From Brevundimonas diminuta ATCC 11568 (GTDB taxonomy: Bacteria; Pseudomonadota; Alphaproteobacteria; Caulobacterales; Caulobacteraceae): DNA of 64,000 bases. Where the stretch lies: positions 842,034 through 906,033 of the forward strand of contig NZ_GL883086.1 of NCBI RefSeq assembly GCF_000204035.1, read 5' to 3'. Position numbers and translations under genes: made by a program. Of the stretch, positions 53,349-61,720 are shown piece by piece. Within the stretch, counting starts at the first letter, position 1. Each line of letters opens with the position of its first letter. The notes beneath the pieces were generated by a model. That model did not search any database and was not told where the DNA came from. It was given only the letters and a program-made list of their open reading frames with translations.

Positions 53349-53494
53349 CTGGCCTGAACCCCACCCCCGGCCACCACGAACGCCTGATCGTGTGGGCGAT
53401 CTGGTTCCGCGACGCTGGCTGGCCCGCGCGCAAGATCGCCGCGCTGTTCAACGTGGAACTCGGCCTCCTGATCGAGGCGGGGCTGCAGCCGTGA
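53345..53494 (+). CDS. 49-residue HTH-like early protein
   Basis: Short protein with WFRDAGWPARKIAALFNVELG, a helix-turn-helix-like stretch. ATGA overlap with the TetR-like stop fixes the start, and its stop overlaps the next GTG. Similar short HTH fragments are common in phage early regions; role unknown. Confidence 0.6.
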   Translation: MTGLNPTPGHHERLIVWAIWFRDAGWPARKIAALFNVELGLLIEAGLQP

Positions 53495-53556
53495 CGGCTT
53501 TTCTGATCGCCCTCGTCTGCGCCGTCTTTCTGGTCCGCACTCGAGCGCGCCCATGA
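53491..53556 (+). CDS. 21-residue hydrophobic peptide (uncertain)
   Basis: VTAFLIALVCAVFLVRTRARP: one short transmembrane-like helix with a basic end. GTG overlaps the previous stop and the TGA overlaps the next ATG. Supported only by overlap pattern and hydrophobicity. Confidence 0.35.
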   Translation: MTAFLIALVCAVFLVRTRARP

Positions 53557-53768
53557 AACGGATCGCTGAGACCTCCCACAAGGTGCGCGCCGGTTGCCGG
53601 ACGTGCCATGGCGACCAGGCTCACTGGCTCGGCCGAAACGCCTTGGCCATGGCCGCCCAGCACCACGACCGGACCGGTCATCAGACCTGGTGCGAGCAGG
53701 AGCTCCGCACGGTCTACGGCGCTGCCGGGTCAGCCCATCCCGATCTGTTTCAGGAGTCGACGTCGTGA
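53553..53768 (+). CDS. Small Cys/His-rich protein
   Basis: 71-residue protein with CRTCHGDQAHWLGRN and QHHDRTGHQTWCEQ; the Cys and His residues could bind one zinc ion. The HxTWCEQ ending recurs in small phage proteins. Coupled by overlaps on both sides. Function unknown. Confidence 0.65.
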   Translation: MKRIAETSHKVRAGCRTCHGDQAHWLGRNALAMAAQHHDRTGHQTWCEQELRTVYGAAGSAHPDLFQESTS

Positions 53769-53845
53769 TCATCGACCTGCGTCGCGCCATCATGAACCGC
53801 GCCTGCGCCGCCCTCTGCGCCGAACAGCAAGGCGGTGCGGCATGA
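53765..53845 (+). CDS. 26-residue ORF, partial duplicate of the 54012 gene 5' end
   Basis: GTG-started ORF whose first 15 residues (IIDLRRAIMNRACAA) are identical to the start of the protein at 54012. It diverges afterwards (LCAEQQGGAA). Probably a truncated duplicate from recombination; may be translated through overlaps but is unlikely to be functional. Confidence 0.4.
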   Translation: MIIDLRRAIMNRACAALCAEQQGGAA

Positions 53846-54015
53846 AGGTCAGCAACCGCATGAAATGTCTACTCGGCCTGCACGCCTGGCGGCGCTCCCG
53901 GTTCGTCGCCCTCAATGTGCGCGTGGCAGGTTTCATTTGCTGTCGATGCCATAAATGGCGCGATGGCGAGGACCAGCGCCTTAGCAAAGCCGAACAGAAA
54001 GGCGGTGCGGTATGA
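53842..54015 (+). CDS. 57-residue protein with CCRCH motif
   Basis: Starts MKVSNRMKCLLGLHAW and contains FICCRCHKWRDG, perhaps half of a zinc knuckle. It lies between two copies of the same 47-bp gene start, suggesting insertion by recombination. Overlaps neighbours by 4 nt at both ends. Confidence 0.5.
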   Translation: MKVSNRMKCLLGLHAWRRSRFVALNVRVAGFICCRCHKWRDGEDQRLSKAEQKGGAV

Positions 54016-54353
54016 TCATCGACCTGCGTCGCGCCATCATGAACCGCGCCTGCGCCGCTCTGGGCGACCCGCGCGCCGCCGCGCTCGGCCGGGCCTTCTA
54101 CCTGCAACCGGGCGCCGCCTGGATCCTCGCCCGCATGGAAGAGGAACCGGCCGTCCTCACCCGCTCGGCCATCCAGCGCCGCCCGCGCAGCAGGTTCGCC
54201 ATCCTGCGCCACGCCCAGGCCACCGGCCCGCTGATCGAGGAGATCGCCCAGGCCCTCGGCCGCGACGCCATCCTGACCGAGCCGGACGGCTATCGCCTCA
54301 CGCCGCTGGGTCGCATCTACATCCGAAAAGCCCTTAAGGAGCCGCTGTTGTGA
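54012..54353 (+). CDS. Early gene, winged-helix-like 113-residue protein
   Basis: Helical protein (MIIDLRRAIMNRACAALG, AIQRRPRSRFAILRHAQ, PLIEEIAQALGRDAIL) ending in GYRLTPLGRIYIRKAL, a winged-helix-type C-terminus. ATG overlaps the previous stop; the end overlaps the excisionase-like start as GTGA. Unknown function. Confidence 0.65.
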   Translation: MIIDLRRAIMNRACAALGDPRAAALGRAFYLQPGAAWILARMEEEPAVLTRSAIQRRPRSRFAILRHAQATGPLIEEIAQALGRDAILTEPDGYRLTPLGRIYIRKALKEPLL

Positions 54354-54610
54354 CGCCTCGCTTGCTCACTGACAAAGCAGCCGCCGAATACGTCTCTCTG
54401 CCGGTCGCCGAGTTCAAGCGTCTGGCGATCGGACGCGTGCCTATGGGATCGCGCGTTCGCTATGATCGCCGGGCGCTCGACGCCCACCTTGACCGCTTGA
54501 GCGGCATCGCGCCTCAATTGTCCGCACCGACTCAGGTGGACGATGACAGCCCGGATGCTGCCTTTGACCGATTCCTTGAGTGTAAATCAGATGCTGCCCG
54601 GCGTTCATAA
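54350..54610 (+). CDS. Excisionase/AlpA-like HTH protein
   Basis: 86-residue protein with LLTDKAAAEYVSLPVAEFKRLAIGRVP, the MerR-like winged helix of Xis/AlpA proteins, followed by VRYDRRALDAHLDRL. GTG at 54350. Located directly before the integrase and overlapping its 5' end, as typical for a recombination directionality factor. Confidence 0.72.
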   Translation: MTPRLLTDKAAAEYVSLPVAEFKRLAIGRVPMGSRVRYDRRALDAHLDRLSGIAPQLSAPTQVDDDSPDAAFDRFLECKSDAARRS

Positions 54611-55697
54611 GCTCCGGCGCATTCGAGGCGGCCGCCATATCGAATACTGGTATGCGTGGCGTGGTGCGGGTGCTCCATTGATCCTCTCGGCCAGCGGCGC
54701 GACCCGCGAGGAGTTGGTCAAGGACGTCGAGCGCCTGGCCCCGGCCGCTATCCGCAAATTCGACGAACTGACGCAACCGGCAACGGATCGACGCACGCTG
54801 TACGGCCTGATCACCCGTTACCTGGCGGCGCTGGAGGAGAACCAGAACCTGGCGCCCAGGACCAAGGCCGACCGACGGAAGCACCTCGACATCGCGCGCG
54901 CTGAACTTGGCGATATGGAAATCCGCGCCCTGGAAAGCCGCAAGGCCAGACCCTTCTTGCTCGCGTGGCGAGACAAGCGGGCCGCCACCCCGAAGACCGC
55001 TGACGATCTGCTCGGCGACCTGTCCAGCGTCCTGACCTGGGCCAAGGATCGCGGCGAGATCCTGCAGAACCCGGCCGCTGAGTTTCCAAGGATCTATAGG
55101 GTCAATCGCGCGGAGATCATCTGGCAACCGCAGCACCTCCAGCTGATCTTGGCCCACGCGGATCCCGAGGCCGCCTAGGCTATCAATCTAGCCGCCGCCA
55201 CCGGCCTGCGTAAGGGCGACCTTATCAAGCTGCCCTGGACCGCTGTCCGCGATAAGTCGATCGTGTGGCAGACCGGAAAGAGCCGAGGCCGAAAGACAGT
55301 CGTCATCCCCATTACGCCCCAGCTGAAGGCGGCGCTGGCGGTAATCCCCATGCGCGGCGTCACCATTCTGACCTCTTCGGACGGTCTTCCCTGGAAGGCG
55401 CCCGGCAGCGGTCTGGCTTCAGCGATCAGACGCGCTCGCCTCGCCGTCATCGAGCATGTCCAGAAAGTGCATGGTCCCGACGCTCCGGACCCGCTGGAAG
55501 GCCTGCGTCTACATGACCTGCGCGGCACCGCCGCCACCTTCTTCCTGCAGTCCGGGATCGAAGAGAAGGAAGTCGCCGATCTCCTCGGCTGGGACATCGA
55601 GCGCGTACACGAGATCGCCAAGCGCTACGTTTCCGCTGACGCGATCGCCGAGGGCATGCTTGCGAAACTGGAATTCAAGAACAGGAAGAAAACATAA
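54543..55697 (+). pseudogene. int: Tyrosine-recombinase integrase interrupted by an amber codon
   Basis: About 384 codons in one frame with TAG at 55176-55178. Before it: an N-terminal arm-binding region (HIEYWYAWRG) and SAM-like core-binding domain (LITRYLAALEENQNLAPRTKADRRKHL). After it: the catalytic domain with Arg in TGLRKGD, HDLRG (HxxR) and Tyr in AKRYVSADAI. A normal gene would read Trp or another residue at the TAG. It lies 36 nt from attR. The start is uncertain; 54591 (MLPGVHKLRR) gives the most typical N-terminus. Function is probably lost unless TAG is suppressed. Confidence 0.9.
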
Positions 55698-55733
55698 GCT
55701 GTAAACCAGCCTGTAAACTCGTGCTCGGGAGGG

Positions 55734-55812
55734 ACGCCCCGAAGGGCGATTTCTTCAGCGAAAACCGATGGCTGGGGAACTAGGACTCGAACCTAGAATG
55801 ACGGTACCAAAA
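55734..55812. repeat. attR: right 79-bp prophage attachment repeat
   Basis: Matches attL at 78 of 79 positions. It restores the 3' 44 nt of tRNA-Gln, so this copy came from the phage. Confidence 0.92.
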
Positions 55813-55842
55813 ACCGTAGTGTTACCATTACACCATTCCCCA
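55769..55842 (-). tRNA. tRNA-Gln(UUG)
   Basis: 74 nt including encoded CCA. Acceptor stem TGGGGAA/TTCCCCA, anticodon loop TTTTGGT with anticodon TTG, T-arm GGTTCGAGTCC. The 3' half is supplied by the prophage attR. A truncated copy of the 3' end remains at 15553-15596. Confidence 0.95.
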
Positions 55843-56061
55843 GCGGTCCGGTGTTTCCCGCCGAGCGCTGTGCGTCGCGGCGAGGGCGGTCATCTACGCC
55901 AAGGCTCCGGGGGATGCAACACCTGAAAACGAAAGAATTTTCATCGACCCGAGACTTTTTTCGAGAGCCTCATTTACCCGCTTGCGAGGGCCGGTCGGCA
56001 TGGCTATAAGCCCCCTCCTCGACGCAGATGGCGGCCCACGGACCGTTTGATTTGCGAAAGT

Positions 56062-56138
56062 CGGAGTGTGGCTCAGTCTGGTAGAGCACCGCGTTCGGGA
56101 CGCGGGGGTCGTAGGTTCGAATCCTATCACTCCGACCA
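56062..56138 (+). tRNA. tRNA-Pro(CGG)
   Basis: 77 nt with encoded CCA. Acceptor stem CGGAGTG/CACTCCG, anticodon loop TTCGGGA giving anticodon CGG, T-loop TTCGAATC. Host gene just outside the prophage, on the opposite strand to tRNA-Gln. Confidence 0.95.
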
Positions 56139-56211
56139 TCTTTCTTACATCGTTAAGCGAATGACACGGCGCAGGCCGTGCCTTTTCGTGCGTCGCTGCT
56201 AGGTTTGCAGC

Positions 56212-56760
56212 ATGCCACAACGCCTTACCCCTTCTGAAGTGCTGGATTTCTGGTCTGACGCCGGACCGGAGAAATGGTTCGCCAAGGATGCCGCCTTTGA
56301 TCGCGCCTTCTCCGATCGCTGCTGCGACACGCACTACGCCGCAGCGCGCCGCGAACTGGATCATTGGATCGAAGCGCCCGACGCCGCCTTGGCTCTGATC
56401 ATCCTGCTGGATCAGCTGCCGCGAAACGCCTTTCGCGATACAGCCCATATGTTCGCGACCGATCCCTTGGCGCTGAAATTCTCAAAAGATGCGATTGATC
56501 GCGGACATGATCGCAAGGTCGCCCCGGACCTACGCTCTTTTATCCTGATGCCGCTGATGCACTCTGAATCATTGGCAGATCAGGAGCGGCTGCTGCGCCT
56601 GTTAAGTCCGGAAACAGAAGCCGAGGCCTACAAGTTCGCCGTCATCCATCGGGACATCATCGCCCGCTTCGGCCGCTTTCCGCACAGAAACAATTGCCTG
56701 AGTCGGGACAGCACGCCCCAGGAGCTGGAATTCTTAAATTCCGGAGGTTTTTCGGGATAA
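56212..56760 (+). CDS. DUF924 family protein
   Basis: 182-residue protein of the DUF924 family: EVLDFWSDAGPEKWFAKD at the N-terminus, LIILLDQLPRNAFRDTAHMFATDP in the middle and FAVIHRDIIARFGRFPHRN near the end, all diagnostic. All-helical TPR-like fold; biochemical role not established. Start ATG at 56212. Host gene. Confidence 0.92.
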   Translation: MPQRLTPSEVLDFWSDAGPEKWFAKDAAFDRAFSDRCCDTHYAAARRELDHWIEAPDAALALIILLDQLPRNAFRDTAHMFATDPLALKFSKDAIDRGHDRKVAPDLRSFILMPLMHSESLADQERLLRLLSPETEAEAYKFAVIHRDIIARFGRFPHRNNCLSRDSTPQELEFLNSGGFSG

Positions 56761-56838
56761 CATTCGCAGAGCGTTGGTTGATTTGCGAGTATGGCGAAGC
56801 TAAGGCCCAGACCTCTTCAACAGCCAGCCGCAGACATC

Positions 56839-58140
56839 ATGAATCGCTACGCTCTCGCCCTGACGGCGACATCGGCCCTCATCGCAGCCTTCGCCACACC
56901 GGCGGAAGCGCAGATCTTCGGCCGTCGCGGCAATGCGGAAACGACTCAAGTCATCAATGAGACACCGCGCTGCACTCAAAACCTGGGCACGGTGGCGATC
57001 GCCGAAACACAAGGTGTCCTGTTCGATCAAATGGGCCTGGGGGCGCCGACCGAACTGCTGCGCACGGTAATTCGTGAATCCGGCTGTTTCACCCTGATCG
57101 AGCGCGGGCCGGGCATGGACCTGGTGGAGCGTGAGCGCAGCCTTGGCGGCGGCGCCCGCGTTCGCACCGCCGACTTCGTTCTGGTCGCCGAATTGGCGAA
57201 TCCGATCGAGCCGACCGATAACGACCGCGGGTCTGGCCTGCTCGGTTCCCTGGCGGCGGTCGGCGGCCGAGCCCTGCTCACCGCCGGCCTCGCTGCGGCG
57301 ACGGGCGGGGAAATGGGCGGCGGCCTCGGAGGTTTGGGCGGCCTGGGCGCCGGCCTCAATCCGTTGCAGATGCAGGCTCTGAACGCCGCCACGAACATGG
57401 CCGGAAATGTCCTCGGCGGCCAAGGCGGGCAAGTCGCTCAGGGACCGGCGCCTTCCCTGAACGCCAATACGGTCGAACGGATTCGCGATCTCAAGAAGGA
57501 CATCGGGCGCGGCAAGGAAGACGCCCAGGTCGTCTTCTCCCTGGCCAGCGTGCCTCTGGCTGAAACGGTCGGCAACACGCGCGCCGTGGCGAACAAAGGC
57601 GACCTGCGCAGCCTGCGTATCCGCGACAATCATTTCGGCGGCCGCGTCGGCGCGGGATATGAAAGCGAAGAAGAAGGCAAGATCATCGCCCTGGCCATGG
57701 TGCGCGGGTATGCCGACCTGGTGACCAGCCTGGGCGGCACCGGTTCCCAAATTCCGGAAGTCACCCGCGCCAACCGTGAAGCCATCGCCGCTGAAACCGC
57801 CAACCGCGAAGCGGAGACGCGTCGCGTGGCGGCTGAAGAACGCCGCGAACTGGAACGGGCCGAGCGCGAGCGCGAAGCCGAGCGTCGCCGCATCCGCGAC
57901 GAAATCCGCCGCGAGGAAGACGACCGCCGTCGCTATGCCGAGCGTCCGTCTATGTCGAGCCGCAGCCTGGCGCTGCCGACGATCCTGCGCGCCGCACCCG
58001 ACGGCGAGACAATTCGGCCTCTGGCCGCGCGCGAGGTCGTGTTCCCCACCGGAAAGGAGCGCGGCGGCTGGATCGAGGTGCTGGATAGCAACGACAACAT
58101 CGGCTGGGTGCAGAACGAGCGTTTGGCGCCCGCACGCTGA
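56839..58140 (+). CDS. CsgG/HfaB-like outer-membrane assembly protein with SH3 tail
   Basis: 433-residue secreted protein. Signal peptide MNRYALALTATSALIAAFA with cleavage near AEA; CsgG-type region with LRTVIRESGCFTLIERGPGM and TADFVLVAEL; a Gly-rich insert around residues 165-205; a charged coiled coil (about 310-375, AEERRELERAERERE); and a C-terminal bacterial SH3 domain (RAAPDGETIRPLAAREVVF, GGWIEVLDSNDNIGWV). CsgG/HfaB proteins form export pores or holdfast anchors; there is no lipobox Cys, so pore formation is uncertain. An in-frame ATG at 56791 is upstream but lacks a signal. Confidence 0.82.
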   Translation: MNRYALALTATSALIAAFATPAEAQIFGRRGNAETTQVINETPRCTQNLGTVAIAETQGVLFDQMGLGAPTELLRTVIRESGCFTLIERGPGMDLVERERSLGGGARVRTADFVLVAELANPIEPTDNDRGSGLLGSLAAVGGRALLTAGLAAATGGEMGGGLGGLGGLGAGLNPLQMQALNAATNMAGNVLGGQGGQVAQGPAPSLNANTVERIRDLKKDIGRGKEDAQVVFSLASVPLAETVGNTRAVANKGDLRSLRIRDNHFGGRVGAGYESEEEGKIIALAMVRGYADLVTSLGGTGSQIPEVTRANREAIAAETANREAETRRVAAEERRELERAEREREAERRRIRDEIRREEDDRRRYAERPSMSSRSLALPTILRAAPDGETIRPLAAREVVFPTGKERGGWIEVLDSNDNIGWVQNERLAPAR

Positions 58141-58163
58141 CCACATCGCTGTCGCCCTTTAGC

Positions 58164-58203
58164 AAAGCGTCCGCCGGTTCGATCGGCGGACGCTTTCTCT
58201 TTT
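58164..58203 (+). terminator. Strong intrinsic terminator
   Basis: Perfect 13-bp stem AAAGCGTCCGCCG/CGGCGGACGCTTT with a 7-nt loop followed by CTCTTTTC, 23 nt after the CsgG-like stop. Confidence 0.9.
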
Positions 58204-58264
58204 CTGTGAGCAAGCGAATCAGGCGCCTGCCGTCGGCGCCGAATCAGCGGCATCCTCTCTTCCC

Positions 58265-59122
58265 ATGAACGCCGCCGTCGCCCTTGCTGATCTCGAAACT
58301 CGTACGGCGGCCGCGCCTGCCGATCATCCTGAGTGGCAGTATCTGAACCTGCTGCGGGACATTCTCGACAACGGCGTACGGCGGGACGACCGCACCGGCA
58401 CCGGCACCCTGGGCGTCTTCGGGCGCCAGATGCGCTTCGACCTGTCCAAGGGCTTCCCCCTGCTGACGACGAAGAAGCTGCACACGCGGTCGATCTTCAT
58501 CGAACTGCTGTGGTTCCTGCGCGGCGAGACCAACATCGCCTGGCTGAAGGACAACGGCGTCAGCATCTGGGACGAATGGGCCGACGCCGACGGCGACCTA
58601 GGCCCCGTCTATGGCAAGCAGTGGCGTTCCTGGGCCGCCCCGAACGGCGCAAGCATCGACCAGATCCAGAAGCTGGTGCACGGCCTCAAGACCAATCCCA
58701 ACAGCCGCCGCCACATCGTCAGCGCCTGGAACCCGGCCGACGTTGACGACATGGCCCTGCCGCCCTGTCACTGCCTGTTCCAATTCTTCGTCGCCGACGG
58801 AAAGCTGAGCTGCCAGTTGTACCAACGCTCGGCTGATGTCTTTCTGGGGGTGCCGTTCAACATCGCCTCCTACGCCCTGTTGACGTACATGCTGGCCAAG
58901 GTCGTGGGGCTGGAACCGGGCGATTTCGTCCACACCTTCGGCGACGCCCACCTGTATCTGAACCATCTGGAGCAGGCCGAGCTGCAACTGAGCCGCGCCC
59001 CCCTGCCCCTGCCGACCTTGAGCGTGGCGGACAAAGACGACCTCTTCGGCTTCGAGCTGTCGGACTTCGTGCTGAACGACTACCAATCCTGGCCGCACAT
59101 CAAGGCCCCCGTCGCCGTCTGA
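58265..59122 (+). CDS. thyA: Thymidylate synthase
   Basis: 285-residue ThyA, which methylates dUMP to dTMP using methylene-tetrahydrofolate. Catalytic Cys lies in [10 protein letters not shown]; other motifs are [39 protein letters not shown] and [12 protein letters not shown]. Full length with a 25-residue N-terminal extension. folA, its pathway partner, lies 1.7 kb downstream. Confidence 0.98.
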   Translation: MNAAVALADLETRTAAAPADHPEWQYLNLLRDILDNGVRRDDRTGTGTLGVFGRQMRFDLSKGFPLLTTKKLHTRSIFIELLWFLRGETNIAWLKDNGVSIWDEWADADGDLGPVYGKQWRSWAAPNGASIDQIQKLVHGLKTNPNSRRHIVSAWNPADVDDMALPPCHCLFQFFVADGKLSCQLYQRSADVFLGVPFNIASYALLTYMLAKVVGLEPGDFVHTFGDAHLYLNHLEQAELQLSRAPLPLPTLSVADKDDLFGFELSDFVLNDYQSWPHIKAPVAV

Positions 59123-59137
59123 GGCGGCCTGATCCCG

Positions 59138-59437
59138 ATGAAACTCACCGACCTCCAGGCGGATGTCCTGCGCATCTCCGACATCTATGCGCGCGAACAT
59201 TCCATCGACCGCGATCGCGATTGGGCCCTGCTGAAGCTGCAGGAAGAGCTGGGCGAACTGACCGCCGAGCATCTGCGCCTGACCCAACGGGCGCGCGGCG
59301 CCGCTGATGCTCAGGCCCTGGCCGACGAAGCAGCCGACGTTCTGGGCATGCTGCTGATCTATTGCGACCGCGCCGGCGTCGACCTGAACGCCGCCATGCA
59401 GCGCAAATGGCTGCGCTGGTTGAAGGCAGATACGTAA
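59138..59437 (+). CDS. MazG-like nucleotide pyrophosphohydrolase
   Basis: 99-residue all-alpha NTP pyrophosphatase domain. Metal-binding EELGELTAE (EExxE) and DEAADVLGMLLIY (ExxD type) are visible. Located 15 nt after thyA on the same strand, consistent with nucleotide-pool housekeeping. Exact substrate unknown. Confidence 0.88.
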   Translation: MKLTDLQADVLRISDIYAREHSIDRDRDWALLKLQEELGELTAEHLRLTQRARGAADAQALADEAADVLGMLLIYCDRAGVDLNAAMQRKWLRWLKADT

Positions 59438-59528
59438 ACTCACGTAACGGCGACTGGCGAATTCGGCGTTTTAAGCGCACCCTCTTTGCGATCCGCCACC
59501 AGGCGGTGACTGGAAACGGGAGGGTTTC

Positions 59529-60200
59529 ATGGTCAAGAAGTTCGCCGCCGAACTGGTCGGCACGCTGGTTCTGGTGCTTTTCGGGTGTGGGGCAGCCGTG
59601 CTGGGCGGGTTCGATCACGTCGGACAACTGGGCATCGCCCTGGCCTTCGGCTTCGCCATCGTGGCCATGGCCTATGGCATCGGGCCGATCTCGGGCTGCC
59701 ACGTCAATCCGGCCGTCAGCCTGGGCGCCTTCGTCGCCGGACGGATGAGCGCCAAGGACATGGTCGTCTACTGGATCGCCCAGTTCATCGGCGCGATTCT
59801 CGGCGCGGCCATCCTGGGCATGATCGCCAAGACGGGCTTCACCAGCCTGGGCCAGAACGGCTTCGACGCCGGATCGCCGGGCGGGTATGGCCTGCACGCG
59901 GCCCTGGTTTTCGAGGTCGTGGCCACCGCCATCTTCCTGATCGCCATCCTGGGCGTGACGGGGGTCAAGGGGCACGGCGCCTTCGCCGGGGTCGCCATCG
60001 GCATCACCCTGGCCGTCATCCACATCGTCGGCATCCAGGTGACGGGTGTGTCGGTCAACCCGGCCCGCAGCTTCGGTCCGGCCCTGCTGGTCGGGGGCCA
60101 GGCGTTGAGCCAAGTCTGGGTCTTCTTCGTCGCCCCGGCGATCGGCGCGGTGATCGGCGGCCTGCTGTTCCGCTCGAAACTGCTCGAGCCGGACGCCTGA
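59529..60200 (+). CDS. aqpZ: Aquaporin Z
   Basis: 223-residue major intrinsic protein with six transmembrane helices and two NPA boxes, CHVNPAVSLG (first half) and VNPARSFGPAL (second half). The length and AEFxGT-like start (AAELVGTLVLVLFG) match AqpZ water channels. GGGAGG RBS precedes the ATG at 59529. Confidence 0.96.
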   Translation: MVKKFAAELVGTLVLVLFGCGAAVLGGFDHVGQLGIALAFGFAIVAMAYGIGPISGCHVNPAVSLGAFVAGRMSAKDMVVYWIAQFIGAILGAAILGMIAKTGFTSLGQNGFDAGSPGGYGLHAALVFEVVATAIFLIAILGVTGVKGHGAFAGVAIGITLAVIHIVGIQVTGVSVNPARSFGPALLVGGQALSQVWVFFVAPAIGAVIGGLLFRSKLLEPDA

Positions 60201-60800
60201 TCAGGTCGAGGCGGCGCCGTCCGGCGCCGTCATCGGCATGCGCGCCAGCCTAGCGCTGAGCGCATCCTTGTCTTCGGGCGCGGGCACCAGCACGACGCTG
60301 TTCTTGACCGCGCCCATCGACACCGTGGCCCGATAGGCGAAAGCCTGACCTTCACGCGCGACGAAGCTGACGACCGCGGCGTTGTTCTGAGGGCCGGCTA
60401 GGCCGCCAAAGCCGGCGGCCAGTTCGTGCTCGCCCGGATCCACTGCGACGGCGGTAAACTTGCCGCCCTTGATCTGGACGAATTCACGACCATCCAGCGC
60501 CAGATTCATGCCCGCAGCCATGGCCACAAAGCCTTCGCGATAGACGATGACCAGGGCTTTGCCGGGTGGCGGCGTCAGGCTGGCCGCCGCAGCGCGATCA
60601 GCTTCGGACGCCGCGACGCCGGCTCGGTTTCCCGCCAGATTGGCCATGATGTAGGCGGTGAACGCGCCGGCGAAGAGACCGGCCATCATCGGCAGCACGC
60701 CCAGATCCGCCCCGACAGCTCCTCCCAGGAAACCGATACCGAAGGAAACGATCAACAGGACAATGAATCCGACGATCAACGGCTTGGCGTACTTGTTCAC
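60201..60800 (-). CDS. Membrane protein with DUF2846-like domain
   Basis: 199-residue protein: two N-terminal transmembrane helices (about residues 8-28 and 35-55), then a soluble domain beginning PPPGKALVIVYREG and containing VAVDPGEHELAAGF, as in DUF2846 proteins. The GTG at 60800 has GGAG upstream; the longer frame is rejected. Convergent with aqpZ. Function unknown. Confidence 0.75.
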   Translation of the reverse strand: MNKYAKPLIVGFIVLLIVSFGIGFLGGAVGADLGVLPMMAGLFAGAFTAYIMANLAGNRAGVAASEADRAAAASLTPPPGKALVIVYREGFVAMAAGMNLALDGREFVQIKGGKFTAVAVDPGEHELAAGFGGLAGPQNNAAVVSFVAREGQAFAYRATVSMGAVKNSVVLVPAPEDKDALSARLARMPMTAPDGAAST

Positions 60801-60854
60801 ACGAGGCTCCGGGGGCATTTGACAGCAAAGTTCCAAACTCAACGGAAAACCAGC

Positions 60855-61382
60855 TTGGCCGTTCCCTCAATCGCCCTCGTCGTCGCCCGCGCCAGGAACG
60901 GCGTCATCGGTCGCGACGGCGACCTGCCCTGGCGGCTGCGCTCGGATCTGCAGCGTTTCAAGGCCGTGACCGTGGGCAAGCCCTGCATCATGGGCCGCAA
61001 GACGTGGGAGAGCCTGCCGTTGAAGCCCCTGCCCGGCCGCCTGAACATCGTCCTGACCAAGGATGAATCCTACGCCGAGGCCGGTCTGGCCAAGGGCGCC
61101 GTGGTCTGCGCCACCCTGGACGAGGCCCTGTCCATCGCGCGCGAACAGGCGGCGGAGGACGGCGTGGACGAAGTCTGCGTTATCGGCGGCACGGCGATCT
61201 TCGCCGCCGCCCTGCCTCGCGCCAAGCGCATTTACATCACCGAGGTCGAGGCCGAGCCTGAAGGCGACGCCGCCTTCCCGTCCTTCGACGACACCGCCTT
61301 CGTCCGCACGGCGTTCGAACCGCACGAAGCGGGCGAGAAGGACGACCACGCCTTCGCCTTCACCGTTCTGGATCGTCGCTGA
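60855..61382 (+). CDS. folA: Dihydrofolate reductase
   Basis: 175-residue DHFR that reduces dihydrofolate with NADPH. Motifs: ARNGVIGRDGDLPWRLRSDL (catalytic Asp replaced in position by the usual WxLxxDL), MGRKTWESLP, GRLNIVLT and VIGGTAIFAAAL. TTG start at 60855 is inferred since no ATG precedes the conserved N-terminus. Functionally linked to thyA. Confidence 0.96.
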   Translation: MAVPSIALVVARARNGVIGRDGDLPWRLRSDLQRFKAVTVGKPCIMGRKTWESLPLKPLPGRLNIVLTKDESYAEAGLAKGAVVCATLDEALSIAREQAAEDGVDEVCVIGGTAIFAAALPRAKRIYITEVEAEPEGDAAFPSFDDTAFVRTAFEPHEAGEKDDHAFAFTVLDRR

Positions 61383-61397
61383 ATCAAGCAGAGCCGA

Positions 61398-61718
61398 ATG
61401 ATCGTCGCCACCACCAATGACCTGGCCGGTCATCGCGTCGTGCGCCAACTGGGCGTGGTGCGCGGCATCACCGTGCGTTCGCGCAACGTCATCTCCGACG
61501 CCATCGGCGGGGTGCAGTCGATGATCGGCGGCAAGGTCGGCGCCTATGTCAAACTGGCCGAGGCGGCGCGGCAGGAAGCCTATGACGACCTGATCGCCCA
61601 CGCGCAGGAGATCGGCGCCAACGCCATCCTGGCCATGCGCTACGACGCTAATGAAATCATGCCCGGCGTGACCGAGGTTCTGGCCTATGGCACCGCCGTG
61701 GTGGTCGAACCCGTCTGA
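61398..61718 (+). CDS. YbjQ/UPF0145 family protein
   Basis: 106-residue YbjQ-type protein (putative metal-binding, pentameric). Family segments: RGITVRSRNVISDAIGGVQS, YDDLIAHAQEIGANAILAMRYD and VLAYGTAVVVEPV. 15 nt downstream of folA; converges with the stress-protein gene with 2 nt between stops. Confidence 0.93.
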   Translation: MIVATTNDLAGHRVVRQLGVVRGITVRSRNVISDAIGGVQSMIGGKVGAYVKLAEAARQEAYDDLIAHAQEIGANAILAMRYDANEIMPGVTEVLAYGTAVVVEPV

Positions 61719-61720
61719 AG

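Larger units (their letters stand above)
15518..55812. mobile_element. P2-like prophage integrated in tRNA-Gln
   Basis: 40.2-kb integrated element between 79-bp direct repeats, with an integrase next to the right repeat and an intact tRNA-Gln rebuilt across the right junction. Modules from left: cargo (15783-21557), P2-type capsid/tail/lysis genes (21543-43611), ogr, plasmid-like partition/toxin/replication block (43992-48245), CI/Cro-like switch (49957-50580), chain of small early genes (50769-54610), integrase. Integrase and tape measure both carry disruptions, so it is probably not fully functional. No gpA-type P2 replication gene was found. Confidence 0.95.
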
